Positions 42,952 through 52,212 are shown, counted from the first letter of the stretch. The stretch: DNA of 64,000 bases from Mucilaginibacter defluvii (GCF_039543225.1 NZ_BAABJI010000002.1:1240001-1304000), one strand, 5' to 3'. Notes: a model not told the origin generated them from the letters alone. Numbers and translations are program-made.

Positions 42952-43284
42952 TTAGGAGGCAAAGTTGAATTTACCTTCAAACAGCTTGCCTACAATAGGC
43001 AGCGGTTTAATGGTTTCATTGTTAGCAGTTATGATGCCCAGTAGCAATAACACAAGTGATACCAGGCTAACAATCATTGACAGAAAATAAAGTGAAGGCA
43101 CGATAGAGACCAGTATGGTAACCGCGATGCCCAGCACAAACGAAAATATGATCAGGCCGAGTGATTGACCCAAGTGGTAATTAACCAGTGGACTTTTGTC
43201 TGTGCTTTTTTTGTAATCTAAATAAGCAATGATCCATCCGATGATAGTAATGTAGGCCACAATGGCTTTTGTTTTGTTTGACAT
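42952..43284 (-). CDS. DUF4870-like small membrane protein
   Basis: A 110-residue protein with four predicted membrane helices: AYITIIGWIIAYLD, GLIIFSFVLGIAVTILVSIV, SLYFLSMIVSLVSLVLLLLG and the shorter segment around IVGKLF. The pattern and length fit the DUF4870/Tic20-like family, whose role is unknown. It is the first gene of the ankyrin operon. A TACCTTTG -7 box and a TTTG -33 box lie 41-73 bases upstream. It is divergent from a TPR-HTH regulator. Confidence 0.72.
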   Translation of the reverse strand: MSNKTKAIVAYITIIGWIIAYLDYKKSTDKSPLVNYHLGQSLGLIIFSFVLGIAVTILVSIVPSLYFLSMIVSLVSLVLLLLGIITANNETIKPLPIVGKLFEGKFNFAS

Positions 43285-43324
43285 AGCTTTTGTTTTTAAA
43301 GGTTATTAATGAATGATGTTGACA

Positions 43325-43357
43325 CAAAGGTATGGGCGCTTTTAAGCCTCATCCAAA
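43325..43357 (-). promoter_or_regulatory. Promoter of the ankyrin operon
   Basis: On the minus strand TTTG (43357-43354), 21 bases, TACCTTTG (43332-43325), both matching the Bacteroidota promoter consensus. The start site would be ~35-40 bases before the DUF4870 gene. Confidence 0.5.
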
Positions 43358-43365
43358 TAATAGGC

Positions 43366-43415
43366 GGCTACAAGTCGTCTACAAGCTGCGTCTACTATGT
43401 CTACAAATCGTCTAC
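43366..43415. repeat. Five phased GTCTAC-type repeats upstream of the ankyrin promoter
   Basis: GGCTAC at 43366 and GTCTAC at 43377, 43390, 43399 and 43410 stand 9-13 bases apart (average 11, one helical turn), three of them extended to GTCTACAA. They lie just beyond the -33 box in the gap between the ankyrin operon and the TPR-HTH gene, so they look like a cooperative operator. Confidence 0.55.
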
Positions 43416-43509
43416 AACAATTTCATAACTTATTATGTTACAATACTGCTGCAAGGGCTAATTACTATAATTAGCGATAAAACCAAAGCAGCGTAAGTAC
43501 CTAAAGCCG

Positions 43510-45495
43510 ATGCAGTTAAAGAAGTTATTTATTGTTACGAGTTGTCTGTGCACTTTCTTTTTTCAAAATAATGCCGTTGCGCAAAAGCTGATTATAGATT
43601 CGTTAAAGATCTCGGCAAGCAAAGCGAAGGGCGAGGATAAGCCCGTTGTGATGGCGGAGCTGGCTCGCGCCATGAATGAAAGCAATCCGGATCAGTCACT
43701 TGCTACCGCTTTAAAAGCTTTATCAGAATCGAAAAAGTATGATGACGCCGGAACTAAAAGTTTTTGCTATGCCGCAGTTGGCCACATCTTGATGCGTAAA
43801 GAGCAGGAAGCACGAGCTAACACCTACATAGATAGCGCGTTAAAATGTGCCAAACAAAGCAACAATAAAACATTTACCGCTTACGCCTGGCTGCGTAAAG
43901 GCTGGCTCGAGTTGGTAAAGGGTGACAACGAAAAAGCAATAGCTGAACTCCTTAAAGCCGATCAATTAATCCAGAACGTTTCGGAGAGGCGAGCCTATAG
44001 CTACCGCTCATTGATCAATCATTATATCGCGAGTATTTACGCCTATGGCAGCGATACACTTAAACAGCGTAAATATGCCTTGTTAAGTTTACAAAATGCC
44101 CGTAAAAGCGCCTTGGGCGATGATATGCAGATAGGCTATATGTCTGTAGGGCATAGTTTTTTTTCGGTATTTGAACGTGATAGTACCAACCGCCGTTTGC
44201 TTGATTCATCAATGGCCTACTACCGCCGGGCTATGGATTATTACCTGCACAGCCGCGATCGTATCTTTATCCAAAGCAACGCGTCGGCAACCGCGTTGAA
44301 CATTGCCAACAGCTATTTTAAATATTACCCGGTAACGTACAGAGACAGTGCGCAGCGTTATATAAACATCGCGCTGGAGATTGCCCGCCGTACTAACGGA
44401 CATGAGGTGATAGCAAATTGTTACGGTATGTTGAGCGAATACGCACTGCGGGAACGAAATTTTAAAAAGGCCGAGCAATTTTTGCTGACCGGATTAACGG
44501 AACTGGCAACCGCTTCGTCAGCAGCGGACATCACAAGATCAAGGATGGTGCTTGGCCTTGCGACTATCGCCGAAAAAAGCGGCGATACAAAAAAGGCGCT
44601 GCGGTATTACAAACAGTATCTCGACTATTACAAAAAGGTATTTGACGGACAAAAACTGGCCATCGTACAGCAATTGGAAGAACAGTACCATGCCGCGCAG
44701 CAAGCTACAGAAATATCAAGGCTGCGCGAACGGGCTGATTATAATTACCGCTTAAACTGGTTATACGTTGCGATAGGTACAGTAAGTGTTGTACTGCTGG
44801 GTTTGTTGCTCAGTTCGTACCACTATAAATTAAAAGCGGCGCAAAAGCAAAAACAATTGTCTGAACAAAAAACACAGGAAGCTGAACTGCTGGCACGCCT
44901 GCAAAAAGCTGAAGCCGACAGGCTCGAACTTGAAAAGCAGGAAGCTGAACTGCAGATATCCCTAAAAGAAGAAGAAAGCGCCAAACTACAGGCACAACAG
45001 GAATTATTGCAGGACCGCACAGAATGGCTCGAAAAAGAGCTATTAGCCGGCACGCTTAAACTGGAAGAAAAAAACGCGATACTCAGCTCGCTCAAAGAAA
45101 AATCGCGCGGTGCGGATCCAAAGGTAACTCGGCAGATAAGCCGTATTATTGACCAAAACCTGCGTATGGATAAAAACATGAGCGAACAACAGGCGCTTAA
45201 TCTTATCCATCCCGGCTTTTTCAGCACTTTACAAGAGCGGGCCACAAATTCGCTCACACGGCTCGACCTTAAATATTGCGCCTATATTTTAATGGGGCTT
45301 GATACAAAAGAGATTGCCGGCCGCCTTGGTGTGGAGCCGAAAAGCATACGCATGGCGCGGTACAGGCTAAAACAAAAGCTTAAGCTGGAAAAGGATGATA
45401 ACCTCGACCAGTTTATCCACTCGCTTGAAAAAGGAATGCTAACCGAACAAACCGTCATCGATAACGAACGTAATGACGATACATCAGATCAATAA
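43510..45495 (+). CDS. TPR and HTH transcriptional regulator, membrane-anchored
   Basis: A 661-residue protein of the Bacteroidota one-component type: a signal peptide (MQLKKLFIVTSCLCTFFFQNNAVA), about 8 tetratricopeptide-like repeats in the periplasm (residues ~40-405), one membrane helix (418-438), a long charged coiled coil (438-560) rich in Glu/Lys/Gln, and a C-terminal LuxR-like HTH (about 585-627, LKYCAYILMGLDTKEIAGRL, then GVEPKSIRMARYRLKQKL). Such proteins sense a periplasmic signal and bind DNA in the cytosol. It is divergent from the ankyrin operon and convergent with the mannose operon. The GTCTAC repeats between it and the ankyrin promoter are a plausible target. Confidence 0.82.
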   Translation: MQLKKLFIVTSCLCTFFFQNNAVAQKLIIDSLKISASKAKGEDKPVVMAELARAMNESNPDQSLATALKALSESKKYDDAGTKSFCYAAVGHILMRKEQEARANTYIDSALKCAKQSNNKTFTAYAWLRKGWLELVKGDNEKAIAELLKADQLIQNVSERRAYSYRSLINHYIASIYAYGSDTLKQRKYALLSLQNARKSALGDDMQIGYMSVGHSFFSVFERDSTNRRLLDSSMAYYRRAMDYYLHSRDRIFIQSNASATALNIANSYFKYYPVTYRDSAQRYINIALEIARRTNGHEVIANCYGMLSEYALRERNFKKAEQFLLTGLTELATASSAADITRSRMVLGLATIAEKSGDTKKALRYYKQYLDYYKKVFDGQKLAIVQQLEEQYHAAQQATEISRLRERADYNYRLNWLYVAIGTVSVVLLGLLLSSYHYKLKAAQKQKQLSEQKTQEAELLARLQKAEADRLELEKQEAELQISLKEEESAKLQAQQELLQDRTEWLEKELLAGTLKLEEKNAILSSLKEKSRGADPKVTRQISRIIDQNLRMDKNMSEQQALNLIHPGFFSTLQERATNSLTRLDLKYCAYILMGLDTKEIAGRLGVEPKSIRMARYRLKQKLKLEKDDNLDQFIHSLEKGMLTEQTVIDNERNDDTSDQ

Positions 45496-45508
45496 TCGTA
45501 CAGAAGAA

Positions 45509-47875
45509 TTATTGATCTGACGGCGGAGGCGTTTTTACTCCCCATGCCGTATTAGGTTCAGACCCCATAACAAACTTAAGCTCACCGCCCTTTGTCAGTT
45601 CATCAAAATACATCCAGCAATTATCAAGCGGCTTACCGTTAAATTCAGCAGATTGGATGTACATGTTCGAAGCAGAGTTATTAACTGTTTCTATTGTAAG
45701 TACCTTACCGTTGCCTAACTTAACATGTGCCGAGGCAAACAGCGGGCTGCCAAATTGTATAATGGGTTTTGAATCCGTGAAACCCTTAACATCAAATAAA
45801 CCCAAGCTGTTGAGCACGTACCAGGAACCGAGCTGCCCCTGATCTTCATCCTGCCCGTAGCCATAGCCATGTATTTCCTCATGGCCATAAAAATCATTAC
45901 CAATTAGCCTTGTCCACTTTTGTGTTAGCCATGGTTTGCCGGAGAAATTGAACAACCAGCTGATATGCAGATTGGGCTGATTGCCATGATTGTAAATTGA
46001 ATTTATCCCCGCAAAGGCATCAATGGTTTTACCGCCACCAAAGCCTTGTTTCTCTGAAACTGTGAAAATGCTATCAAGCCGCTTATTAAAATTGTCCTGA
46101 CCAATTGCGGCGATCAAGCCTGCCGGATTGTGCGGAACGTAAAAAGTATATTGCACCGCGTTTCCTTCCTGGAAACCCCGCCATGGCTGATATGGGTCAA
46201 ACTTATCGATAAAACTACCGTTAGCCCGTTTGGGTTGCATAAGTTTGCTGGTTGAATTGAAAATTTGTTTCCAACCGTTTGACAGTTTTATGAACTGCTT
46301 GTAATCTGCCTGTTTCCCTATCGCTTTAGCCATTTGCGCAACGGCAAAAGCACTGTAACTATACTCAAGCGTATGCGATCCGGCAAAATTTGATCCGGTT
46401 GAGTCTGTCACGAAATCACGCCCGGTTTGGTCAAAAAATGGCACGTAACCGTATTCGATAAATGCCTTGGTGTCCAGTTTTCCGGCGCCAAGCGGACGGC
46501 TTTTATAAGCCAGTTCATTGGCACGTACAGCCTCATAAGCCAGTTTAACATCGTAATTGCGGATGCCTGTATTGTAAGCGCCAACCACAGCCAGCCCCAC
46601 AAAGTTGGTTCCCACTCCAGATACAAACTCACTATTGGCAATACCATCGCCAAACCAGCCCCGATCTTTATAAAGCTGCAATTGCGTGTTTACAAAGCTG
46701 CCATACCACTCCGGATATGATAGCGACCATAGTTGCGTAATGTTCCAAAACCCGCCCCAAATGGCATCGGTATTTATAAATTCCGCCTTTAAGCCTTTGT
46801 TACTTTGTGCAGGTAATCTGCCCGTTTTGCCGCCATGCTTTGGGTAATCGCCATTAACATCACTTGCTATACCCCTACCCAGCAACGCATGAAAAAGTCC
46901 GGTGTAGAATTTCTTTTTGTTAATGGTATCAACATCTTCTACATAAATCTTCTCCAACTCCTGCTGCCATATTTGCTGGGCTTCCTTTTTCGCGTTATCA
47001 AACGAAAGATTTTTCGCCTCCGCCGTAAAGTTTTGTTTAGCATTAGCAATGGAGGTGTATGACAGGCCTGTTTTTACCTCGATGGTTTCACCCTTGGCCG
47101 TTTTGTAGTTCAATACCAAACCTGCACCGGCACCATTAGCTTCGCGCTGGTTAACCTGTACCTTTTCGCCGTTAAAGGCGCTTATACTCAGCGGTTTTTT
47201 ACTCAACTCGCCGTATATGTACATGTTCACGGTTCCTTCTGGATCGTAAATCTTTACATACTTTGGGTAGGTGTATACAAAGCCTTCAAAGTGCGTATCG
47301 TCAACCATTTTGATGGATGCATCAGTCACTATATCGCTCTCGCCCTGCTTATTCCCAATATCCAATATAATGTGCGATTGATCATGCTGAGGGAAAGTAT
47401 AACGTTGAAAGCCCACCCTTTTTGTTGCGGTTAGCTCGGCTGTAACCTGGTAATCATCTAACAAAACTTTGTAGTACCCCGGTTGAGCAACCTGGTTTTT
47501 GCGATTAAACGCCGAGCGGTAACCGGGCTGCTTGCGTTCAAGGTCTCCGGGCACGGTTATTAATTTGCCTGTAGTAGGCATATAGCTAATGCCACCTACC
47601 TGCCATTCGTGAAAATGCACAAAACCTTCAATAGAGTTTTGGCGGGTATCATAACCCACAGCTTCCCAACCCGAAGGATTGCCATAATGCCCGTTAGTTG
47701 ATGGTGCCAGCTTGGCCATACCATACGGTACAGCTGCTGGCGTATAAAAAAACCAGCGGCTGTGCGCAGTACCAATATCCGGGTCAACATATTTCAACAC
47801 ACTTTCGCGCCGGGTACTGCAGCTCATCAGCATTAATACACAAACAACTACAATTAAATTTATTTTGGCTTTCAT
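45509..47875 (-). CDS. GH92 family alpha-mannosidase, lipoprotein
   Basis: A 788-residue protein with lipobox MLMSC (cysteine at residue 19). The N-terminal and C-terminal GH92 domains are visible: VDPDIGTAHSRWFFYTPAAV and GWEAVGYDTRQNSIEGFVHF early, FQEGNAVQYTFYVPHN (with the general acid Glu570) and GYGQDEDQGQLGSWYVLNSL (Asp676 and Asp678 as the catalytic-base pair). In contrast to the GH92 gene at 24540, both catalytic positions are intact, so this enzyme should be active. It is the last gene of a mannose operon with an MFS sugar porter and a mannose-6-P isomerase. Confidence 0.85.
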   Translation of the reverse strand: MKAKINLIVVVCVLMLMSCSTRRESVLKYVDPDIGTAHSRWFFYTPAAVPYGMAKLAPSTNGHYGNPSGWEAVGYDTRQNSIEGFVHFHEWQVGGISYMPTTGKLITVPGDLERKQPGYRSAFNRKNQVAQPGYYKVLLDDYQVTAELTATKRVGFQRYTFPQHDQSHIILDIGNKQGESDIVTDASIKMVDDTHFEGFVYTYPKYVKIYDPEGTVNMYIYGELSKKPLSISAFNGEKVQVNQREANGAGAGLVLNYKTAKGETIEVKTGLSYTSIANAKQNFTAEAKNLSFDNAKKEAQQIWQQELEKIYVEDVDTINKKKFYTGLFHALLGRGIASDVNGDYPKHGGKTGRLPAQSNKGLKAEFINTDAIWGGFWNITQLWSLSYPEWYGSFVNTQLQLYKDRGWFGDGIANSEFVSGVGTNFVGLAVVGAYNTGIRNYDVKLAYEAVRANELAYKSRPLGAGKLDTKAFIEYGYVPFFDQTGRDFVTDSTGSNFAGSHTLEYSYSAFAVAQMAKAIGKQADYKQFIKLSNGWKQIFNSTSKLMQPKRANGSFIDKFDPYQPWRGFQEGNAVQYTFYVPHNPAGLIAAIGQDNFNKRLDSIFTVSEKQGFGGGKTIDAFAGINSIYNHGNQPNLHISWLFNFSGKPWLTQKWTRLIGNDFYGHEEIHGYGYGQDEDQGQLGSWYVLNSLGLFDVKGFTDSKPIIQFGSPLFASAHVKLGNGKVLTIETVNNSASNMYIQSAEFNGKPLDNCWMYFDELTKGGELKFVMGSEPNTAWGVKTPPPSDQ

Positions 47876-47902
47876 CAGCTACGGATTGATATAATAATAC
47901 TT

Positions 47903-49300
47903 TTAATTTTTAGGTTGAGAAAGTTTCCAGTGTTTCTCGATATCTTCAAGCGAACGGCCCTTTGTTTCCGGGATTAGTTTCCAGGTTAACCAAAGCGCCG
48001 GCGAGCAGCAAATTGCGAATAACCAAAAGGTCCATGACGAACCTAAGCTTTCGAGCATAGCAGGTGTTAATTGCCCCACCAGGAAATTACCTATCCATAA
48101 TGACAAGGTGGCTAACGACATGGCAACGCCGCGTACGCCGTTCGGGAATATTTCGCCTACGATAACCCAGCACACAGGCCCGAACGAAAAAGCGAAACAG
48201 GCTATAAAAGCCAAAATGAAGATCAATATCCACGGGCCGGCGGTTATGTTGAGATAGAACAACACACCTATTACCAGTAACGCCACAACCGCTCCGCCTA
48301 CCCCTGCAAACAACAGCGGCCTGCGCCCCCATTTGTCAATAGTGAAAATAGCTACGAAAGTGAATACCACGTTTACCAAACCTATGGTAACCTGCCCGCC
48401 AAGGGCATTGTTTAATGTAAAACCAGCCTGCTCCAATATGCGCGGACCGTAATATATAACCGCGTTTATGCCGCAAACCTGCGATAGAAATGGCAGCAAC
48501 AAACCAATAAGTAAAGCTTTACGATAAACCGGTTTAAACAACTCGCGTAAGGATGTCTGATCTTCAGTACCTTGTTCTTTAAATGCTTTGATCTCATGCT
48601 CTGCAGCTTCCGAACCGTCAATTTTTGTTAGAATTACCCTTGCTTTAGCTTCTGAACCTTTTAGTAATAACCAGCGCGGCGACTCAGGCACTACAAACAG
48701 CGAAAACAAAAATATGGCCGCCGGTATTGCCCCTAACCCAAGCATAGCACGCCATACCTGCACCGAAAAGATGTTGTTTAGCGCCGCACCCGTGTATACA
48801 TCATGAGCGTGGTTTACCAAATAAGCATTTGAAAAATAAGCTATTACGATACCTATAGTTAAAGCCAATTGATACAACGATACCATTGTACCCCGGTAGC
48901 GCGACGGCGAAAACTCAGAGATGTACAACGGCGATACCATGGATGCTACGCCGATGCCCAGGCCGCCTATCAACCTGAATAAAATGAGTGCAGTGAATGA
49001 TCCGGCAAGCATACAGCCCAATGCCGAAACCAGGAACAGTATCGCCGAAATGATCAATACAATCTTACGGCCATACTTGTCGCTCAGCTTACCCGAAAAT
49101 ATCACCCCTACAATACACCCCAATAAAGCGCAGCTTACAAACCAGCCTTCGCCGGCAGCATCCAAGCTGTAATCAGCTTTTACAAAACCCACGGTGCCTG
49201 AAATAACCGCGGTATCAAACCCAAAAAGAAAACCACCAAGCGCCGCTACCAAGCAAACCAGATATAGGTAGGTACCGCTTTTTTTATTTGCTGTTTGCAT
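47903..49300 (-). CDS. MFS sugar porter (XylE/GLUT-like), probably mannose
   Basis: A 465-residue 12-helix transporter of the sugar porter family. Diagnostic motifs: GGFLFGFDTAVISGTVGFV in helix 1, KLSDKYGRK after helix 2, RLIGGLGIGVASMVSPLYIS, the central PESPRWLL and the C-terminal PETKGRSLEDIE. It is a proton-coupled or uniport importer of hexoses. The genes on each side encode a mannosidase and a mannose-6-P isomerase, so mannose is the likely substrate. No hexokinase is in the window, so the free sugar is probably phosphorylated elsewhere. Confidence 0.9.
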   Translation of the reverse strand: MQTANKKSGTYLYLVCLVAALGGFLFGFDTAVISGTVGFVKADYSLDAAGEGWFVSCALLGCIVGVIFSGKLSDKYGRKIVLIISAILFLVSALGCMLAGSFTALILFRLIGGLGIGVASMVSPLYISEFSPSRYRGTMVSLYQLALTIGIVIAYFSNAYLVNHAHDVYTGAALNNIFSVQVWRAMLGLGAIPAAIFLFSLFVVPESPRWLLLKGSEAKARVILTKIDGSEAAEHEIKAFKEQGTEDQTSLRELFKPVYRKALLIGLLLPFLSQVCGINAVIYYGPRILEQAGFTLNNALGGQVTIGLVNVVFTFVAIFTIDKWGRRPLLFAGVGGAVVALLVIGVLFYLNITAGPWILIFILAFIACFAFSFGPVCWVIVGEIFPNGVRGVAMSLATLSLWIGNFLVGQLTPAMLESLGSSWTFWLFAICCSPALWLTWKLIPETKGRSLEDIEKHWKLSQPKN

Positions 49301-49318
49301 AATTACTGAGGTTTACGG

Positions 49319-51118
49319 TTACTTTAAAAATGCCTTAATTACTTTTGCCCTGCCATCGCCCAGGTTTTTTAACCGGTATGATATTGCCGCAGCAGGCACT
49401 ACAAAGGTCTCCGCGTAAGCAAATTTTTGTACGGTACCATCGGCAGTTTCAATACTTACGGATTGCCCTTCAACCAGCATGAGTACATGGCAGCTACCGT
49501 CGGTTTCTACTTGTATCGTATCATCAAATTCTATCCGGTGCACGTCATAAAAATGGTCGGCATGGGTGGGTAAATGTATTAGCTGATATCTTTCGTTCCC
49601 GGCGATAACAGCTGGTTTGGATATCAATTCCTGCTGTACGCGCTCGCCTTTGCGTTCAAAGTCCAGATTATTAAAGGCATGGTCAATATTTATCGGGCGG
49701 GGTTTTCCATCCAGGTCAAGCCGCACCCAATCATACATCTTAAAGGTAAAAATATACGGCGTAGCGCTTATCTCGAGCACCAGGTTACCCGCACCCGCAC
49801 TGTGCACGGTGCCATTAGGTATTAAATACAGATCGTGTTTTTTAGCGTGATGAACCTGCACGTACTGCTCAATATCAATCGCCTCACCCGTTGCCTGGCT
49901 ATCGTTTAAAGCATTTTTAAACTTATCAGGATCGATATCATTTTGAAAACCCAGGTATACGCTCGCCCTATCGTCACAATCCAAAATATAATAGGTTTCA
50001 TCCTGCGTTATGTTTTCGCCAAAATTTTCCTGGATGTATTTTAACCGCGGATGGCATTGTATAGATAGATTACCGCCCTGGTAGGTATCCAGAAAATCAA
50101 AACGTATCGGGAACTCATCACCAAACTTTTCAGCGTGTTTACCCAATACATTTTGGTTATTGCTAAACATTAGCGTATCAAATGATACCTCAAGCAAATA
50201 GCCGTCGCTTTCAAAAACCAACCCGTTTTCCGGAACGATAAGCTCGAAAGACCAGGCCAGGTTAACTACATCGGTATTAAGATTAGGAATGTGCTGCTTC
50301 ATCCATTGTCCGCCCCATGCGCCAGGCTCAAACCAGGGGCGTACCCTGAATACAGATTGGCTCAATTTTGCTAACGCAGTTAGAAGATCTGCCTGATACA
50401 TCCAGTTAATATTACCCGGCCATTGCGCATCCGCAATAATATCAACACGGCTCAGTATCTGTTTTTTATGCTGATTAAGTAACACCCAATCAACAAAATA
50501 AAGGCGCTTGTACATTTGGGCAGGTTCAGCAATTTTTGAGCTACCCAGATTGGTTATACCCCCTGCCCGCATGCGGAACTGTATTTCGTTTTTTGGAATA
50601 TCCAGGTAGATAAGGGGGGCATTCCATTTGCATAGTGCAGCCCCGGTACCGATTACAATATTGATAGCGCTGTTATCATCTTTCTGGATAGCGGGCAGAT
50701 CATCAAATAAATCAGCTAAAGTTAAAGTGGTTTTGGTACCCCATACCGATGATGCGCTGCCCAAAAAAGGGCTTACCAGCTGCTCTACTTCCGTTTCATC
50801 TTTTAAATAACCAGCCATATCAATCCAGTTCACCGTAAGATTTAACCGGTCAAAATATTGCTGCAACCCGGTTTTAATATGCGCCCAGAATACACCTCCA
50901 TAACCATCAATCAAAACGGTTTTCTTTTCAATGATATAGGCGGCCAGCGACTCGAAGCCGTTAAATATTTTACCACCACCCAAATGTGCCGAAGGATAAA
51001 TATTATAAACATCTTGCTCCATGGTTTCGGTAGCTAACTTGGCCGGCATTATGTATTGCTGCGTTTTGCGCAATTCGGCATTGGGTAACGAGTTGAGATT
51101 ATGAGACGTACTTTGCAT
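49319..51118 (-). CDS. Class I mannose-6-phosphate isomerase with kinase-like N-terminal extension
   Basis: A 599-residue protein. The C-terminal ~340 residues are a type I phosphomannose isomerase that makes fructose-6-P from mannose-6-P: RPWFEPGAWGGQW (about 260-272), then the zinc ligands Gln354 and His356 (SIQCHPRLK), Glu374 (TQDETYYI) and His439 (PNGTVHSAG). The N-terminal ~250 residues are extra. The pattern TVLIDGYGGVFWAHI near 67-81 and IVIGTGAALCKWNAPLIYLD near 155-173 resembles a uridine/phosphoribulokinase-like fold, but the P-loop lysine is missing. This may be a pseudokinase or regulatory part. It is the first gene of the mannose operon; a consensus promoter and a palindrome lie upstream. 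Confidence 0.85.
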   Translation of the reverse strand: MQSTSHNLNSLPNAELRKTQQYIMPAKLATETMEQDVYNIYPSAHLGGGKIFNGFESLAAYIIEKKTVLIDGYGGVFWAHIKTGLQQYFDRLNLTVNWIDMAGYLKDETEVEQLVSPFLGSASSVWGTKTTLTLADLFDDLPAIQKDDNSAINIVIGTGAALCKWNAPLIYLDIPKNEIQFRMRAGGITNLGSSKIAEPAQMYKRLYFVDWVLLNQHKKQILSRVDIIADAQWPGNINWMYQADLLTALAKLSQSVFRVRPWFEPGAWGGQWMKQHIPNLNTDVVNLAWSFELIVPENGLVFESDGYLLEVSFDTLMFSNNQNVLGKHAEKFGDEFPIRFDFLDTYQGGNLSIQCHPRLKYIQENFGENITQDETYYILDCDDRASVYLGFQNDIDPDKFKNALNDSQATGEAIDIEQYVQVHHAKKHDLYLIPNGTVHSAGAGNLVLEISATPYIFTFKMYDWVRLDLDGKPRPINIDHAFNNLDFERKGERVQQELISKPAVIAGNERYQLIHLPTHADHFYDVHRIEFDDTIQVETDGSCHVLMLVEGQSVSIETADGTVQKFAYAETFVVPAAAISYRLKNLGDGRAKVIKAFLK

Positions 51119-51197
51119 TGCTTAAAAGGCTTTACGTTACTACCTTATGTAAGTGAAATGGTAGATCAGCAAAAGCGAAAATTTAATTGGTTTTATA

Positions 51198-51213
51198 ATA
51201 TGTACAAACATAT
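51198..51213. promoter_or_regulatory. Palindromic operator candidate for the GntR regulator
   Basis: ATATGT-ACAA-ACATAT, a perfect 6-bp-armed palindrome with a 4-base spacer. It covers the -7 box of the mannose operon promoter. A degenerate second copy (TATGTATGAACAAA) lies near 51279-51292, closer to the regulator gene. Confidence 0.55.
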
Positions 51214-51235
51214 AAACATTATTATGAATTGCAAA
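51205..51235 (-). promoter_or_regulatory. Promoter of the mannose operon
   Basis: On the minus strand TTTG (51235-51232), exactly 19 bases, TATGTTTG (51212-51205), an exact TTTG-N19-TAnnTTTG match. The leader to the ATG at 51118 is about 80 bases. The -7 box lies inside the palindrome, so repressor binding would block it. Confidence 0.6.
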
Positions 51236-51324
51236 TTTTATAGTCTTTAATTAACTAACGTGCGACTAATAACTGTTATGTATGAACAAATATCCAATTT
51301 TACTATACTTGCATAACATAAGGC

Positions 51325-52053
51325 ATGAAGTATAGCATAGATCATAAAAGCCCCATACCGCTGCATGTGCAAGCTGAAGAGTTGCTCCGGAAGCTTATAG
51401 CAGAAGAAGCTTATCAAAATGGTAAGGTATTGCCTAACGAGGTGGAACTTGCTAAAATTCTGGCTATATCACGCAGTACGCTCAGGCAAGCCATTAATAA
51501 ACTTGTATTTGAGGGTTTGCTGATCCGGAAAAAACGCTCAGGCACTAAGGTTAACCACTCAACCATCAGCTCCAAATCAAATAACTGGCTTAGCTTTTCG
51601 CAGGAAATGAAATTGCGTGGCATCGCTATAAAGAATTTCGAGCTGCATGTTACCTGGGTATACCCGGACGAACAATTGGCGAATTTTTTTGAGATAAAGC
51701 CCGACAGAAAAATATTGAAGATGGAGCGGGTGCGCGGGCAAGCCGATGGGCCTTTTGTTTACTTTATCTCCTACTTTCATCCACGCATAGGCTTAACCGG
51801 CGACGAGGATTTTAAACGCCCGCTTTACGAGTTATTAGAGCAGGATTATTTTACCATCGCGTCACTATCCAAAGAAGAGATCAGCGCACTGGCGGCAGAT
51901 AAAATAATAGCAGAAAAGCTACATATCGCTGTATCTGCCCCTGTTCTCTTCCGCAAACGGTTTGTATTTGACCAGGGTGAGCGCCCTTTTGAATACAACC
52001 TGGGTTATTATAAAGCTGACAGTTTTATTTATACGGTTGAAAGCCGGCGTTAA
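51325..52053 (+). CDS. GntR/HutC-family transcriptional regulator
   Basis: A 242-residue regulator. The winged HTH is at residues ~8-75 (PLHVQAEELLRKLIAEEAYQ, then ILAISRSTLRQAINKLVFEG). The rest is a UTRA ligand-binding domain (FFEIKPDRKILKMERVRGQA, FVYFISYFHP, ending in FEYNLGYYKADSFIYTVESR). HutC/UTRA regulators sense sugars or sugar phosphates and usually repress. It is divergent from the mannose operon across 206 bases that hold the palindrome over that operon's promoter. It therefore probably represses this operon and is released by a mannose derivative. Confidence 0.9.
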   Translation: MKYSIDHKSPIPLHVQAEELLRKLIAEEAYQNGKVLPNEVELAKILAISRSTLRQAINKLVFEGLLIRKKRSGTKVNHSTISSKSNNWLSFSQEMKLRGIAIKNFELHVTWVYPDEQLANFFEIKPDRKILKMERVRGQADGPFVYFISYFHPRIGLTGDEDFKRPLYELLEQDYFTIASLSKEEISALAADKIIAEKLHIAVSAPVLFRKRFVFDQGERPFEYNLGYYKADSFIYTVESRR

Positions 52054-52212
52054 GTTAGCCGCCTTGCTTAAGCACGGTACTGAACACCCTTGGAATATTA
52101 TAAAGTATTTAAAATAAGTTATTTATAAAATCCGTGCGCTGCTTAACCAGGCAACATCTATTAATGTGATTTAAACGCTTATATTTACAATTCGACTAAA
52201 TAAAACCTGATT

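Noticed and set aside
45509..47875. Possibility that this GH92 gene is also inactive.
   Set aside because: EGN and DED motifs are both intact (Glu570, Asp676, Asp678).
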